A DNA stretch of 64,000 bases from Flammeovirgaceae bacterium UBA6059. GTDB taxonomy: Bacteria; Bacteroidota; Bacteroidia; Cytophagales; Cyclobacteriaceae. The stretch lies in assembly GCA_002435755.1 (NCBI GenBank), contig DIYH01000036.1:29483-93482 (forward strand), written 5' to 3'. A model generated the notes under the pieces. That model did no database searches. It had not been told where the DNA came from and saw only the letters and a program-made list of their open reading frames with translations. The translations under genes were made by a program, and so were the position numbers. Shown here one piece after another: positions 34,736-43,016 of the stretch (its first letter is position 1; every line of letters starts with the position of its first letter).

Positions 34736-35812
34736 TTAGTTAAGATTTGAAATTCGGTTGTTGTCCAGGGCCTTAGTGCCATTGCGACCACATGCTTTGA
34801 CCACTTCGATCAGCATAGCAAACCTTGGGTCTTTGGTCAATCCTTTCTTGTATCTGGCATAGATCTGCTGAACGATAGTGCCGAGTTTGAAGCTTGCAAA
34901 AGCAAAGTAATAGACCATATCGTGTATGTCACGACCTGAGTGTTTGGCATATCGCTCCAATACGGCTGCTCGGTCAAGATTGCCAGGTAGCCAAGTGAGA
35001 TTGAATGGCTTTAGTGCTGGCGAATCAGCGCCTTCGGCCCAGTAGGCGAGGGCAGTGGCCAGGTCCATCAGAGGGTTGCCAACTGTACTCATCTCCCAGT
35101 CAAGTACCGCAAGGATACTATCAGGCTGGTTAATGTCTAGCACTATGTTGTCATACTTGTAATCATTGTGAATGAAGGCAGGCTTCTCGTCAGCGGGTAT
35201 ATGATCAGCCAAATGAGTAGCAAGCTCTTCCATTGTAACTATCTCATCAGTCTTTGCATTGTGGTATCTCTTGATCCAGCCTTCAACCTGACGTTGGTTA
35301 TATCCATCTGGCTTGCCCAACTCCAACAGACCATTTTCCGATAGGTCCAGTTTATGCAAATCAACCAGATTGTCGACAGTGTTTTTTGAGATATTGAACA
35401 TGAGTTCTTCAGACAATGCTAACCCCTCAGGAGGTCGGTTGCGCAGTATCAGGCCCTTGACACGCTCCATCATGTAAAATGAAGCTCCGATGACAGTATC
35501 ATCGTCACAATAAATAATGGGCTGGGGAATTTTGTTATAGACTGGCTGCAGTACCTTCAACACACGAAACTCGCGACTCATGTCATGCGCGGACTTAATA
35601 TTAGCACCAAATGGGGGTCGGCGCAAGACGTACTCTTGATCACCAGCAGTGATCAAATAGGTAAGGTTGGAGTATCCACCGGGAAACTGCTTTACCTCAA
35701 TGGCAGGTGGAAAACCCTCAAGATGGTCCCTAAGGTAAGTGATGAGTCTGCCAGAATCGAGTTCCTCTCCAGACCTTACTTCCCTGGCGCCATCGATGAT
35801 CTCTTCGCTCAT
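34736..35812 (-). CDS. APH-type phosphotransferase, ACAD10/11-kinase-like
   Basis: The 358-residue protein belongs to the aminoglycoside-phosphotransferase/choline-kinase fold. FPGGYSNLTYLI is the ATP-binding loop and YVLRRPPFG carries the first conserved basic residues. The catalytic loop is HNDYKYDN (Asp217, Asn222), and Asp238 in LDWEMSTVGNPLMD binds Mg. The same family forms the kinase part of ACAD10/ACAD11 and LvaA, which phosphorylate 4-hydroxyacyl-CoA. Its start overlaps the stop of the acyl-CoA dehydrogenase gene (4 bases, ATGA), which supports a joint pathway rather than antibiotic resistance. Confidence 0.9.
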   Translation of the reverse strand: MSEEIIDGAREVRSGEELDSGRLITYLRDHLEGFPPAIEVKQFPGGYSNLTYLITAGDQEYVLRRPPFGANIKSAHDMSREFRVLKVLQPVYNKIPQPIIYCDDDTVIGASFYMMERVKGLILRNRPPEGLALSEELMFNISKNTVDNLVDLHKLDLSENGLLELGKPDGYNQRQVEGWIKRYHNAKTDEIVTMEELATHLADHIPADEKPAFIHNDYKYDNIVLDINQPDSILAVLDWEMSTVGNPLMDLATALAYWAEGADSPALKPFNLTWLPGNLDRAAVLERYAKHSGRDIHDMVYYFAFASFKLGTIVQQIYARYKKGLTKDPRFAMLIEVVKACGRNGTKALDNNRISNLN

Positions 35813-37029
35813 TTTGACTTTTTAAGATTGAGTCCATGCTCGGCAAGCATCGATCGGGCTACCACAGACTTATGTACTTCATCAGGACCATCATAAATGC
35901 GCGCCCCACGTTCATGTCTGAAATACCATGACAATATGGTGTCGTCTGTTACACCCAGTGCACCGTGCGTTTGGATCGCCCTATCGATCACTTGCTGAAG
36001 AACATTAGCCACAAAGAACTTGATCGTTGAAATCTCATTCTTTGCTGCTTTGTTTCCTTGTTGGTCGATCTTGTGAGCAGCATGCAACACCATGTACCTA
36101 GCTGCGTTGATTTCTGCGCGACTCTCCGCTATCCAGTTCTGGATAGTTTGCATATGGCCAAGCACTCGTCCCTCTTTAAGCTCTCTTCGTGCCGCATAAC
36201 TGCACATCATACTCAGGGCTCGCTCACTAATGCCTATCCAACGCATACAATGATGAATACGTCCAGGTCCCAAGCGTTCCTGGGCCAGCATAAAGCCCAT
36301 ACCCTCACCACCAATTATATTGGATTGGGGTACCCTGGCATCATTATAGCATACTTCGGCATGGCTCATATACCCTTCGCCTGCTTCGCCCATGATTGGA
36401 ATATTTCTCACTAGTTCAAAACCCGGATTGTCAATGGGTACCACGATCATACTTGCCCTTGCATACTTGTTCTCATGCTCAGGAGCAGTATTAGCCATCA
36501 CTACCGCAAATGATGCTCCATCAGCTGCAGTAGTAAACCATTTGTGTCCATTGATGACATAATCGTCTCCATCCTTCGTGGCAGTAGTAGCCATCCGCAC
36601 AGGGTTAGAGCCAGCAAACTCAGGTTCAGTCATACTGAAGCAGCTTCTCAGCTCACCGTCCATAAGTGGTTGGAGGTATTGCTCTTTGATGTCATCCGAG
36701 GCATATTTATGAAGCAACTCCATGTTGCCAATATCAGGTGCCTGGCAGTTGAAGACATAGTGACCTATCGGTGAATGGGCTAGTAACTCGCTCAATTGAC
36801 CAAAATCAACGAGCTCAAGTCCTAGACCACCATCCTTTTCCGGTAGGTGAGGAGCCCATAGACCAAGCTTTTTGACCTCAGTTCTCTTCTCCTTGAGCAC
36901 GGTGGCCTCCACTTCTTTGAAAGGCAGGTGCATAATCTTGTCTTCCAGTGGAAGCAGCTCTTCTCTGACATATGACTCGATCGTGTTGTATAATGACTTA
37001 AGTCGCTCTGAAGCAAATATTTCTACCAT
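35809..37029 (-). CDS. acyl-CoA dehydrogenase, ACAD10/11-like
   Basis: The 406-residue protein has the three-part ACAD fold. FSMTEPEFAGSNPVRM is the flavin-binding motif, GHKWFTTAADGASFAVVMAN the middle sheet, and IQTHGALGVTDDTILSWYFR the C-terminal helices. The final motif is YDGPDEVHKSVVARSML; DGPDEVH occurs in the ACAD10/11 and CaiA-like groups rather than the YEGTSEI of short-chain enzymes. It should use FAD and electron-transfer flavoprotein. It lies in a four-gene run of SDR, dehydrogenase, kinase and hydroxyacyl-CoA dehydrogenase, 33 bases after the SDR stop. Confidence 0.93.
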   Translation of the reverse strand: MVEIFASERLKSLYNTIESYVREELLPLEDKIMHLPFKEVEATVLKEKRTEVKKLGLWAPHLPEKDGGLGLELVDFGQLSELLAHSPIGHYVFNCQAPDIGNMELLHKYASDDIKEQYLQPLMDGELRSCFSMTEPEFAGSNPVRMATTATKDGDDYVINGHKWFTTAADGASFAVVMANTAPEHENKYARASMIVVPIDNPGFELVRNIPIMGEAGEGYMSHAEVCYNDARVPQSNIIGGEGMGFMLAQERLGPGRIHHCMRWIGISERALSMMCSYAARRELKEGRVLGHMQTIQNWIAESRAEINAARYMVLHAAHKIDQQGNKAAKNEISTIKFFVANVLQQVIDRAIQTHGALGVTDDTILSWYFRHERGARIYDGPDEVHKSVVARSMLAEHGLNLKKSK

Positions 37030-37062
37030 ATCTAGTTAATTACAGGTATGAAAAGGAAATGA

Positions 37063-37830
37063 TCAAATAGTATATCCACCATCTGCGGTGTAAACTCCGC
37101 CTGTGCAGTAAGAAGATGCGTCTGAAGCCAGAAACAGTGCCAAACCGGCCATTTCATCAGGCTGTCCAATTCGCGGTAGCGGAAGTTCCTTGGTCATCTT
37201 GTCGACGATAGGCTCATTGGACCAGAGTGCTTGGCTGAACTTGGTCTTGATCAATCCAGGGCATATGACATTAGCTCTTACACCCATGGGGCCCCATTCT
37301 TTGGCAATCACTTTGGTAAGTGAGATCAGCGCCGATTTGCTGACACTATATATACCGAGGAATGGCTCTGGGCTCAACCCACCGATCGAGCTGATGTTGA
37401 TGATACTTCCAACACCTCTTTTCTTCATATACGGAAAGGCCATTTTTGCTAGTTCGAAAGGTCCTTTCACATTGACATTCATGATCTTGTCAAAGACATC
37501 TTCGTTGGTATTGATCACCGGGCCGAAGACCGGATTAGTAGCAGCATTGTTCACAATGATATCAATAGCGCCATAGGTGTCAATTGTGATATCAACCAGT
37601 TTTTGAAGTTCCTCAATACTACCAGTATTGGCGGCTACACCATTGGCTGTGCCTCCTTGTTCATTGATCTGCGTAGCGACTTCATCTACTGCCTCTTGTT
37701 TACGACTTGAGACTACTACTGAGGCCCCTGCCTGAGCGAAAGCATGGGCCATTGACTCGCCAATACCTTTACTGGCCCCTGTCAGTATGGCCACTTTTCC
37801 TGACAGGTCGAATTTCTTCTTAATGTCCAT
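37063..37830 (-). CDS. SDR family oxidoreductase (3-ketoacyl/ hydroxy-acid type)
   Basis: The 255-residue protein carries TGASKGIG (17-24), a NNAATNPVFGP loop, SISS-type serines in NISSIGG, and Tyr161-x3-Lys165 in YSVSK. The end SDASSYCTGGVYTADGGYTI is the usual SDR C-terminus. As first gene of the leftward acyl-CoA operon it probably oxidises a hydroxyacyl intermediate or its free acid. It is transcribed from a promoter region that holds the 28-bp palindrome. Confidence 0.92.
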   Translation of the reverse strand: MDIKKKFDLSGKVAILTGASKGIGESMAHAFAQAGASVVVSSRKQEAVDEVATQINEQGGTANGVAANTGSIEELQKLVDITIDTYGAIDIIVNNAATNPVFGPVINTNEDVFDKIMNVNVKGPFELAKMAFPYMKKRGVGSIINISSIGGLSPEPFLGIYSVSKSALISLTKVIAKEWGPMGVRANVICPGLIKTKFSQALWSNEPIVDKMTKELPLPRIGQPDEMAGLALFLASDASSYCTGGVYTADGGYTI

Positions 37831-37871
37831 TGATGTTGATCATTCATTGGGTTAGGTTGGGGAAGATAGTC

Positions 37872-37899
37872 AATAATGTTATGCATGCATAACATTATT
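37872..37899. promoter_or_regulatory. perfect 28-bp palindrome, probable operator
   Basis: The half-site AATAATGTTATGCA (37872-37885) is followed directly by its exact reverse complement (37886-37899), with ATGCATGCAT at the centre. It lies 42 bases upstream of the SDR start and about 50 bases upstream of the epimerase start, in the 117-bp divergent gap. Such long spacer-free palindromes fit a dimeric repressor such as a TetR-family regulator of acyl-CoA catabolism, but no regulator gene is in the window. Confidence 0.75.
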
Positions 37900-37947
37900 T
37901 TGCAAGAATTGGCTATGTTCGGCTGTCGGTGTACGCTATCAAATGAT

Positions 37948-38898
37948 ATGTTCAAAATAGCCAAAGAGAAATTCGGTTCTTTCGATTATTACAAGCTCAT
38001 CAATGAGCGAACAGCAGAGTATTTGTCTGTTATACCCGCCTTCGGAGGACTGTGTCATGCTTGGGAGGTAAATACATCCATAGGTATATTTCAGCTATTT
38101 GAGAATTATAAAACTATCGAAGAGCTTACAGAACTGGTCGACCGGTCTTATAAGGGTGCCAAGTTGGTTCCTTATCCCAACCGCGTAGCAGGTCGCAAAT
38201 ACCGGTTTAATGGAAGTGCTTACGAGCTTGAACAATGTAAAATAGGAGAGCCCAATAGCATCCATGGATTCCTGGTGCGCCAACCTATGAAGTTGATAGA
38301 CCAGTATATCACGGAAGCGTCAGCATCTATAACACTGGAGTATATACATGAAGGCTTAACTCAAGGTTATCCGTTTCCATTCAGGCTTTCTATTTGTTAT
38401 GAACTGCATGAAGCACAGGGGCTGACAATCTCTACAAATGTGACTAACACTGGTGATCATACAATGCCATTTGGAGATGGCTGGCACCCTTACTTCAAAG
38501 CCCCAGATGGTATTGATGATCTTGAATTGCAGTTTGGGGCCCGGAGTATACTTGAGACCGCTGGTGCAGGTATTCCTACCGGAATAGCACACGAATACTC
38601 AAATTTCAATGAATGTGGGCCAATTGGAACTACTGAACTAGACGACTGCTTTGTTTTGGAGCACAACGAGGTAACACTTGTATATTCTAAGCAGGGTCTT
38701 AGGTTAGATTTCTGGCAGGAAATGGGCCCTGGCAAATACAACTATCTGCAGATCTACACCCCTGATGATCGAAAAAGCATTGCGATAGAACCTATGACTT
38801 GCGAACCCAATGCTTTTAACTCCGGAAATGGTCTGATAACTATCAACCCTGATAAAACGATAAGCCTGAAACACGGTATTATACCTACTGTTCCCTGA
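37948..38898 (+). CDS. aldose 1-epimerase family protein
   Basis: I start at the ATG at 37948 (316 residues); an upstream in-frame ATG at 37876 lies inside the palindrome and adds 24 residues unlike the family. Conserved features are NSIHGFLVR, the GDGWHPYF motif with a catalytic-type His, and LDDCF with YLQIYTPDDRKSIAIEPMTC, which carries the family Glu near EPM. The family mutarotates aldoses; close relatives act on sugar phosphates, so the substrate is open. It diverges from the acyl-CoA operon. Confidence 0.88.
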   Translation: MFKIAKEKFGSFDYYKLINERTAEYLSVIPAFGGLCHAWEVNTSIGIFQLFENYKTIEELTELVDRSYKGAKLVPYPNRVAGRKYRFNGSAYELEQCKIGEPNSIHGFLVRQPMKLIDQYITEASASITLEYIHEGLTQGYPFPFRLSICYELHEAQGLTISTNVTNTGDHTMPFGDGWHPYFKAPDGIDDLELQFGARSILETAGAGIPTGIAHEYSNFNECGPIGTTELDDCFVLEHNEVTLVYSKQGLRLDFWQEMGPGKYNYLQIYTPDDRKSIAIEPMTCEPNAFNSGNGLITINPDKTISLKHGIIPTVP

Positions 38899-39062
38899 GT
38901 AAGGGTGTCTGAAGAGGTAATAAATCAGGAATAATTGTGATTTATTTCAAATTCGGATAAAAAATGAACCAAGAATTGCATGATTCTCAGTTTTTAGTAA
39001 TTTGCAAGTGTATTGATCAATTCAATTGTTCAATATGTGGGTTAATGTTGTTTATAGAATCA

Positions 39063-39096
39063 AAGCTGCGATCACTGATCGTGGCTTTTTCTTTTT
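39063..39096 (+). terminator. Rho-independent terminator, 165 bases after the epimerase stop
   Basis: AAGCTGCGA and TCGTGGCTT pair with two G-T wobbles around a 7-base loop, followed by a T-rich run (TTTTTCTTTTT). The distance from the epimerase stop suggests a long 3' UTR or a separate small transcript in 38900-39096. Confidence 0.8.
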
Positions 39097-39189
39097 AACC
39101 TGATTAGTTTCTGACTAACCTTCCTGCTAGATTCATTCTTACCACAAGAGATGCCACATCTATGGCTTCACTATTAATCTTCAAAGAAG

Positions 39190-39552
39190 TCAGCTTGATT
39201 CTCCCAGGTCATCGAAGACACACTTCCCATTATCAGTTTGCCAGTAAACAACTTCATTGGAGACATCTGCTGCTGCGATCGTATCACCCATGTAGCCCAA
39301 AAACTCCCCCTCGCCGGAGTATACTTGTGCAGGTAGACTGTTGCAGAATGGGCAGCAGTTACTAAAGATGAAAACAGGCCGACCATTATAACTGGCCTTC
39401 AGTACATAGTTGTAGTCAGCTGTGCTGGATTGGGCCAATTCGGCGATCATCGGTTCCAGCCAATCAACATCACTGATTTCATCCGTATCGTTACCACAAG
39501 AAGTCGCCAGGAGTACGGAAGTCGTGAGTATAAGGAAGTATTTCATGTTCAA
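39190..39552 (-). CDS. small Cys-rich lipoprotein of unknown function
   Basis: The 120-residue protein has a lipoprotein leader ending LLATSC, followed by an acidic stretch. The body shows DWLEPMIAELAQ, a strand VLKASYNGRPVFIFSNCCPF with NCCPFCNSLPAQVY (three Cys), GEFLGYMGD and a final Cys. The pattern N-C-C-x-x-x-x-x-L-x-x-x-Y-x-x-x-G resembles small Bacteroidota lipoproteins of the DUF6970 kind, but I hold that loosely. It lies just downstream of the caspase-like gene on the same strand. Confidence 0.72.
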   Translation of the reverse strand: MNMKYFLILTTSVLLATSCGNDTDEISDVDWLEPMIAELAQSSTADYNYVLKASYNGRPVFIFSNCCPFCNSLPAQVYSGEGEFLGYMGDTIAAADVSNEVVYWQTDNGKCVFDDLGESS

Positions 39553-39615
39553 CGGTCGTTTGCTTTAAGACAGTCTTAACGACCCTTTGGTTGTAATACG
39601 GTGAGAAAAACGGAA

Positions 39616-40854
39616 TTATTGTCGCTTGAGAAAAATGAAGTCGCCTCCTTCATCTCCTGTTTGTGTGATGGGACCATATTGGGGTACCTGACCATTTGGA
39701 CTATTGTTGATCACAGCGATCTTGAATTGACGAAACAACTGATCGGCTGATAGGAGTGGAGCATGGTTGGTGATTAAGTTTTTAAGTAGGTATTCGATAA
39801 AGACACTTTTGTCCGGGACAGTTTTTAGTGTGCCACTGGTCATGGCTTTTCTGCTAGGTAGTTTGTACAATTCAAGAATGGCCCGGCTATTGGCAAATGC
39901 CGCGCGCTCCTTAAGAATACCACCGCTGAAGCAGGCATCAGAAATCAGCAATGTGTGTTTAGCTTTGATACCTCCAACATAGTCTCTGATCGTACTATTG
40001 GAAAGCCAGTAGGACCTAGAATCAAATGACGCGTCTGTTGGCAACCAGTAACCTTGATTAAGCTGAGCGTTCCATATGCCATGACCTGCATAAAAAATCA
40101 GTAGATTGTCTTTTTCAGTGACCACTTTCGCTAATTCATCCAATGCCTTGATCATGTTTTCCCGGCTGGGATTCTCCAGCAAAGTCAGTTGCTCCTTTTC
40201 AAAAGAGTAATATCTCAGGAGCACGTCAGCCAGCCTTTTGGCGTCATCAATAGGATTATCAAGATTTTGGATCTGCTCATCATTGTATTGATTGATACCG
40301 ATGATGAGCGCGTAATACTTGCGATCAGATAGCTCGTCGATCAAAGTCTTAGCCAGTTCATCCTCTTGCCTGATCGTAACCGTAGGAGTTGAGGCCTCTG
40401 CATCACTCCTGATGGTTGAAGTTGCTATCTCGATCGGTTCATTTTCCCTGAACAGTGTGACATTACCACTTACAAGGGGTGGACAGGTATTCAATCTCAT
40501 ATCACCCTTCCATCGCCCTGATAGCATGTCGTTCTCCTGGTTTATAGAATATGCAAGGACATTGTTGGCCATACAGGAAAGGCCTGTTTTATAGATGATC
40601 TTAATTCCCCGAAGTTCTAGTTCATGTTTATTGATTTCTCCGGTGACACTCACTTTGATGGAATCATTGGTATTGACGTTCCTGGAAAAGACCGTGCCTC
40701 TGATTTCTTTTCCATTCTGCTCCAATTCATACCTGAGATGGATTTGATCATTGAGATAGGTGGCAGTGCCAATCCAGTTGCCCGATAGGTCAATTTTTTG
40801 CGCTACAGTTTCGCTGAATAGAAAACCGATAATAATGAGCAAGTAGACCTTCAT
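39616..40854 (-). CDS. secreted caspase-like (C14) peptidase
   Basis: The 412-residue protein begins with a signal peptide (VYLLIIIGFLFSETVAQ). Residues 20-135 form a beta-rich domain with IDLSGNWIGTATY and GEINKHELELRG, perhaps lipocalin-like. The caspase-like domain starts YYALIIGINQYND (181-193), with catalytic His258 in YAGHG and Cys308 in SDACFSGG. These proteases cleave after basic residues (metacaspase/gingipain-like clan) and usually act outside the cytoplasm in Bacteroidota. Both active-site residues are intact. A decayed copy of its N-terminal region lies at about 50 kb in the same orientation. Confidence 0.92.
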   Translation of the reverse strand: MKVYLLIIIGFLFSETVAQKIDLSGNWIGTATYLNDQIHLRYELEQNGKEIRGTVFSRNVNTNDSIKVSVTGEINKHELELRGIKIIYKTGLSCMANNVLAYSINQENDMLSGRWKGDMRLNTCPPLVSGNVTLFRENEPIEIATSTIRSDAEASTPTVTIRQEDELAKTLIDELSDRKYYALIIGINQYNDEQIQNLDNPIDDAKRLADVLLRYYSFEKEQLTLLENPSRENMIKALDELAKVVTEKDNLLIFYAGHGIWNAQLNQGYWLPTDASFDSRSYWLSNSTIRDYVGGIKAKHTLLISDACFSGGILKERAAFANSRAILELYKLPSRKAMTSGTLKTVPDKSVFIEYLLKNLITNHAPLLSADQLFRQFKIAVINNSPNGQVPQYGPITQTGDEGGDFIFLKRQ

Positions 40855-41017
40855 GGATTCAATTTACGTCGGTTTTAATGATGAGGCCAGATGTTCCTGC
40901 AGTAATTTCTAGATAGATAAAGACATGTGGACAACCCTTTCCTTATTTGGTTTACTGAAAATTTCATCATGTTCGGGTAGATCGTTGGTCAAGTCATTAA
41001 TCAAAATAATGTTTTGT

Positions 41018-41060
41018 TGACTAATCTACAATTAGTCACTATATTAACTACTAAGTAGTT
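41018..41060 (+). repeat. two inverted repeats upstream of the sigma factor gene
   Basis: TGACTAAT/ATTAGTCA (41018-41025 and 41031-41038, 5-base loop) is followed by AACTAC/GTAGTT (41046-41051 and 41055-41060, 3-base loop). Both lie within 105 bases of the sigma start and may be regulatory sites. AT-rich surroundings make chance possible. Confidence 0.45.
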
Positions 41061-41122
41061 ATTCTTGAATTATTGTGCAGATGCTTTTATGAATTAACTA
41101 TAGAAAACATGAGAGGAGAGGT

Positions 41123-41701
41123 GTGTTAGCTCAGAAGTACAATGCCGAAATGCCGAATGATGAAGAAGCACTGTTCTTAGAAGTATACAAGAACAACTAT
41201 CAGGTGCTTTTTCGTTATGGTCTTTATATTTCCAGAGATCGTGAGTTGACAAAGGAATGTATCCAGCAAATGTTTTTTGAACTTTGGAGAAAGCCAGATC
41301 GATTTGCAGGAGTTAAGAGTTTTAAGCCCTATCTCAAAAAGTATCTGGAAAGAAAGATATGTGCTGAGCTAGGGAAAAGGAAGGCCAATTCCTTTATTAT
41401 TAATCCAGGTGATCCTCTATTGGTAGATCAATCCTATGAAACTCTGCTAATAAAAAATCAAAGCTCCCGAGAACTGACCAGGACACTTCATGCTGCCTTG
41501 GAATGCCTGACCAAGAGACAGTTGGAATTGGTAGAATTGCGTTTTATGAAGGGGCTCTCTTTCGACGAAATGGGTAAGTTATTAGGCATAGAGCATCGCA
41601 CAATGTACAACCAACTCCACAACGCAATCACTATCCTACGTGAAAAGGTGAAGTTGCGATCAGTATTTCCCTACACTTTTCTGGCTTACAGCATTCTGTA
41701 A
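41123..41701 (+). CDS. ECF sigma factor of the Sus/FecI type
   Basis: The 192-residue protein has sigma region 2 at about 15-70 (LFRYGLYISRDRELTKECIQ then FFELWRKP) and region 4 at about 118-165 (CLTKRQLELVELRFMKGLSF). I list the GTG at 41123, preceded by a GAGAGGAGAG stretch; an ATG at 41150 is the other good choice. A 6-codon ORF (ATG at 41109, MRGEVC) overlaps the start. The partner anti-sigma factor follows after 101 bases, then SusC and SusD, so it should direct that operon when released. Confidence 0.93.
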   Translation: MLAQKYNAEMPNDEEALFLEVYKNNYQVLFRYGLYISRDRELTKECIQQMFFELWRKPDRFAGVKSFKPYLKKYLERKICAELGKRKANSFIINPGDPLLVDQSYETLLIKNQSSRELTRTLHAALECLTKRQLELVELRFMKGLSFDEMGKLLGIEHRTMYNQLHNAITILREKVKLRSVFPYTFLAYSIL

Positions 41702-41802
41702 ATCAGTCATTTAAAAAATAAATCACTCTTCTTTGGTAAAAGAGGCAAAATGCGTCCACTTAACAATAAGGGCGCTAAAGCTTTGACTCAATTAACCTGA
41801 AT

Positions 41803-42903
41803 GTGAGCTATACTAACTACACCGCAAGCGATTTCATCTGCGATGATTCATTCTTGAGGTATTACTTAAATGAAGACGACAATGATGTGATCTTTTGGCA
41901 ACACTGGATTAACAATCACCCTGAAAAGTCAAATGAGGTTAAGGAAGCAATTCGAATGCTAGAAGTCTTATCATTGAATTTACCCCAGTCTGAGTTTGAG
42001 CAAGAGTTGATCAAGATGAAAGAACATGTTTATGACAGTGCGCCAATTACGGAACCAAAGACTTTAAGAATTACGCCAAGCCAACCAGAACCAAAACGGA
42101 GATGGGTTCGATCCCTATGGGGAATAGTAGCTGTAAGTATGACTGCAGCTGCTATTACTGCTGTTGTATTTCTGATAGGCAATGGGGATCACTTAGAGCC
42201 GGAGCATTCAGTTAGCAATCAGTTAATTACAAAGCGGAACTCTAATGGTCAGAAATCTGATCTGCATCTCTCTGATGGATCTCGAGTATTTCTCAATTCA
42301 GGAAGTGAAATTCAGTTCTTTGAGAATTTTGCAAAAAACAATCGGGAGGTGAAACTGAAAGGTGAAGCGTACTTTGAAGTAGCCCATGACCCAAAGAAGC
42401 CTTTCATTGTAGTTACTGATAAGCTAAGTGTGAGAGCGTTGGGTACTTCATTTAATGTAAAGGCATTTGGAGAGACGAATGATGTAGCAGTCTCATTGGT
42501 AGAGGGTAAGGTAGAAGTTAGTTTATCAGAAAATGTGAACGAGGAAAAATCAGTACTTACCCCTGGAGAGGGATTGGTTTTTAACGGTAATGATCTGAGC
42601 ATCAAAAAACTGCAATTCGATCCAGCGATGACACTAGCCTGGAAGAGTGGTATTTTGAAATTCAAGGATGCTTCATGGAACGAGATAGAAAACACCTTAA
42701 CAAGGTGGTACGGTGTAGAATTTACTATACACCATGCTCCGAAAAGAGAAAGCCCATTTACCGGTGAGTTTGATAATCTAAGCCTACAACTGGTACTGGA
42801 GTCGCTCAGCTTCACTAAAAGCTTCGATTACCAGATCCAAGGCAAAAAAGTGGAAATAAAATTTACCAATCAACTTAAAGAAAGAAATGAACAAGATGAA
42901 TAG
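41803..42903 (+). CDS. FecR-type anti-sigma factor
   Basis: The 366-residue protein begins at a GTG; an ATG two bases upstream reads ATG TGA and stops at once. The N-terminal cytoplasmic part (YTASDFICDDSFLRYYLNED) would hold the sigma factor. One membrane segment (GIVAVSMTAAAITAVVFLIG, about 108-127) follows. The periplasmic FecR domain has LHLSDGSRVFLNSGSEIQF and KGEAYFEVAHDPKKPFIV, and the C-terminal DUF4974 domain has LKFKDASWNEIENTLTRWYG. It should respond to the N-terminal domain of the SusC protein downstream. Confidence 0.95.
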   Translation: MSYTNYTASDFICDDSFLRYYLNEDDNDVIFWQHWINNHPEKSNEVKEAIRMLEVLSLNLPQSEFEQELIKMKEHVYDSAPITEPKTLRITPSQPEPKRRWVRSLWGIVAVSMTAAAITAVVFLIGNGDHLEPEHSVSNQLITKRNSNGQKSDLHLSDGSRVFLNSGSEIQFFENFAKNNREVKLKGEAYFEVAHDPKKPFIVVTDKLSVRALGTSFNVKAFGETNDVAVSLVEGKVEVSLSENVNEEKSVLTPGEGLVFNGNDLSIKKLQFDPAMTLAWKSGILKFKDASWNEIENTLTRWYGVEFTIHHAPKRESPFTGEFDNLSLQLVLESLSFTKSFDYQIQGKKVEIKFTNQLKERNEQDE

Positions 42904-43016
42904 CCCCTAAATGAGAGGTTTCCCAAAAGACAATGAAGTACGGCAATACGAAGCATTGCCTTTGGGAAAACCAAGTGATTAATGAAAACATGTTCCATTA
43001 AAAACCAAGCAAAATT

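Noticed and set aside
34736..35812. An aminoglycoside-resistance kinase
   Set aside because: It sits in an acyl-CoA operon, overlapping the dehydrogenase by 4 bases, and its motifs match the ACAD10/11-type kinases.
37876..37947. The 24-residue N-terminal extension of the aldose epimerase
   Set aside because: It would start inside the 28-bp palindrome, and its residues are unlike the family. The ATG at 37948 gives the normal start.
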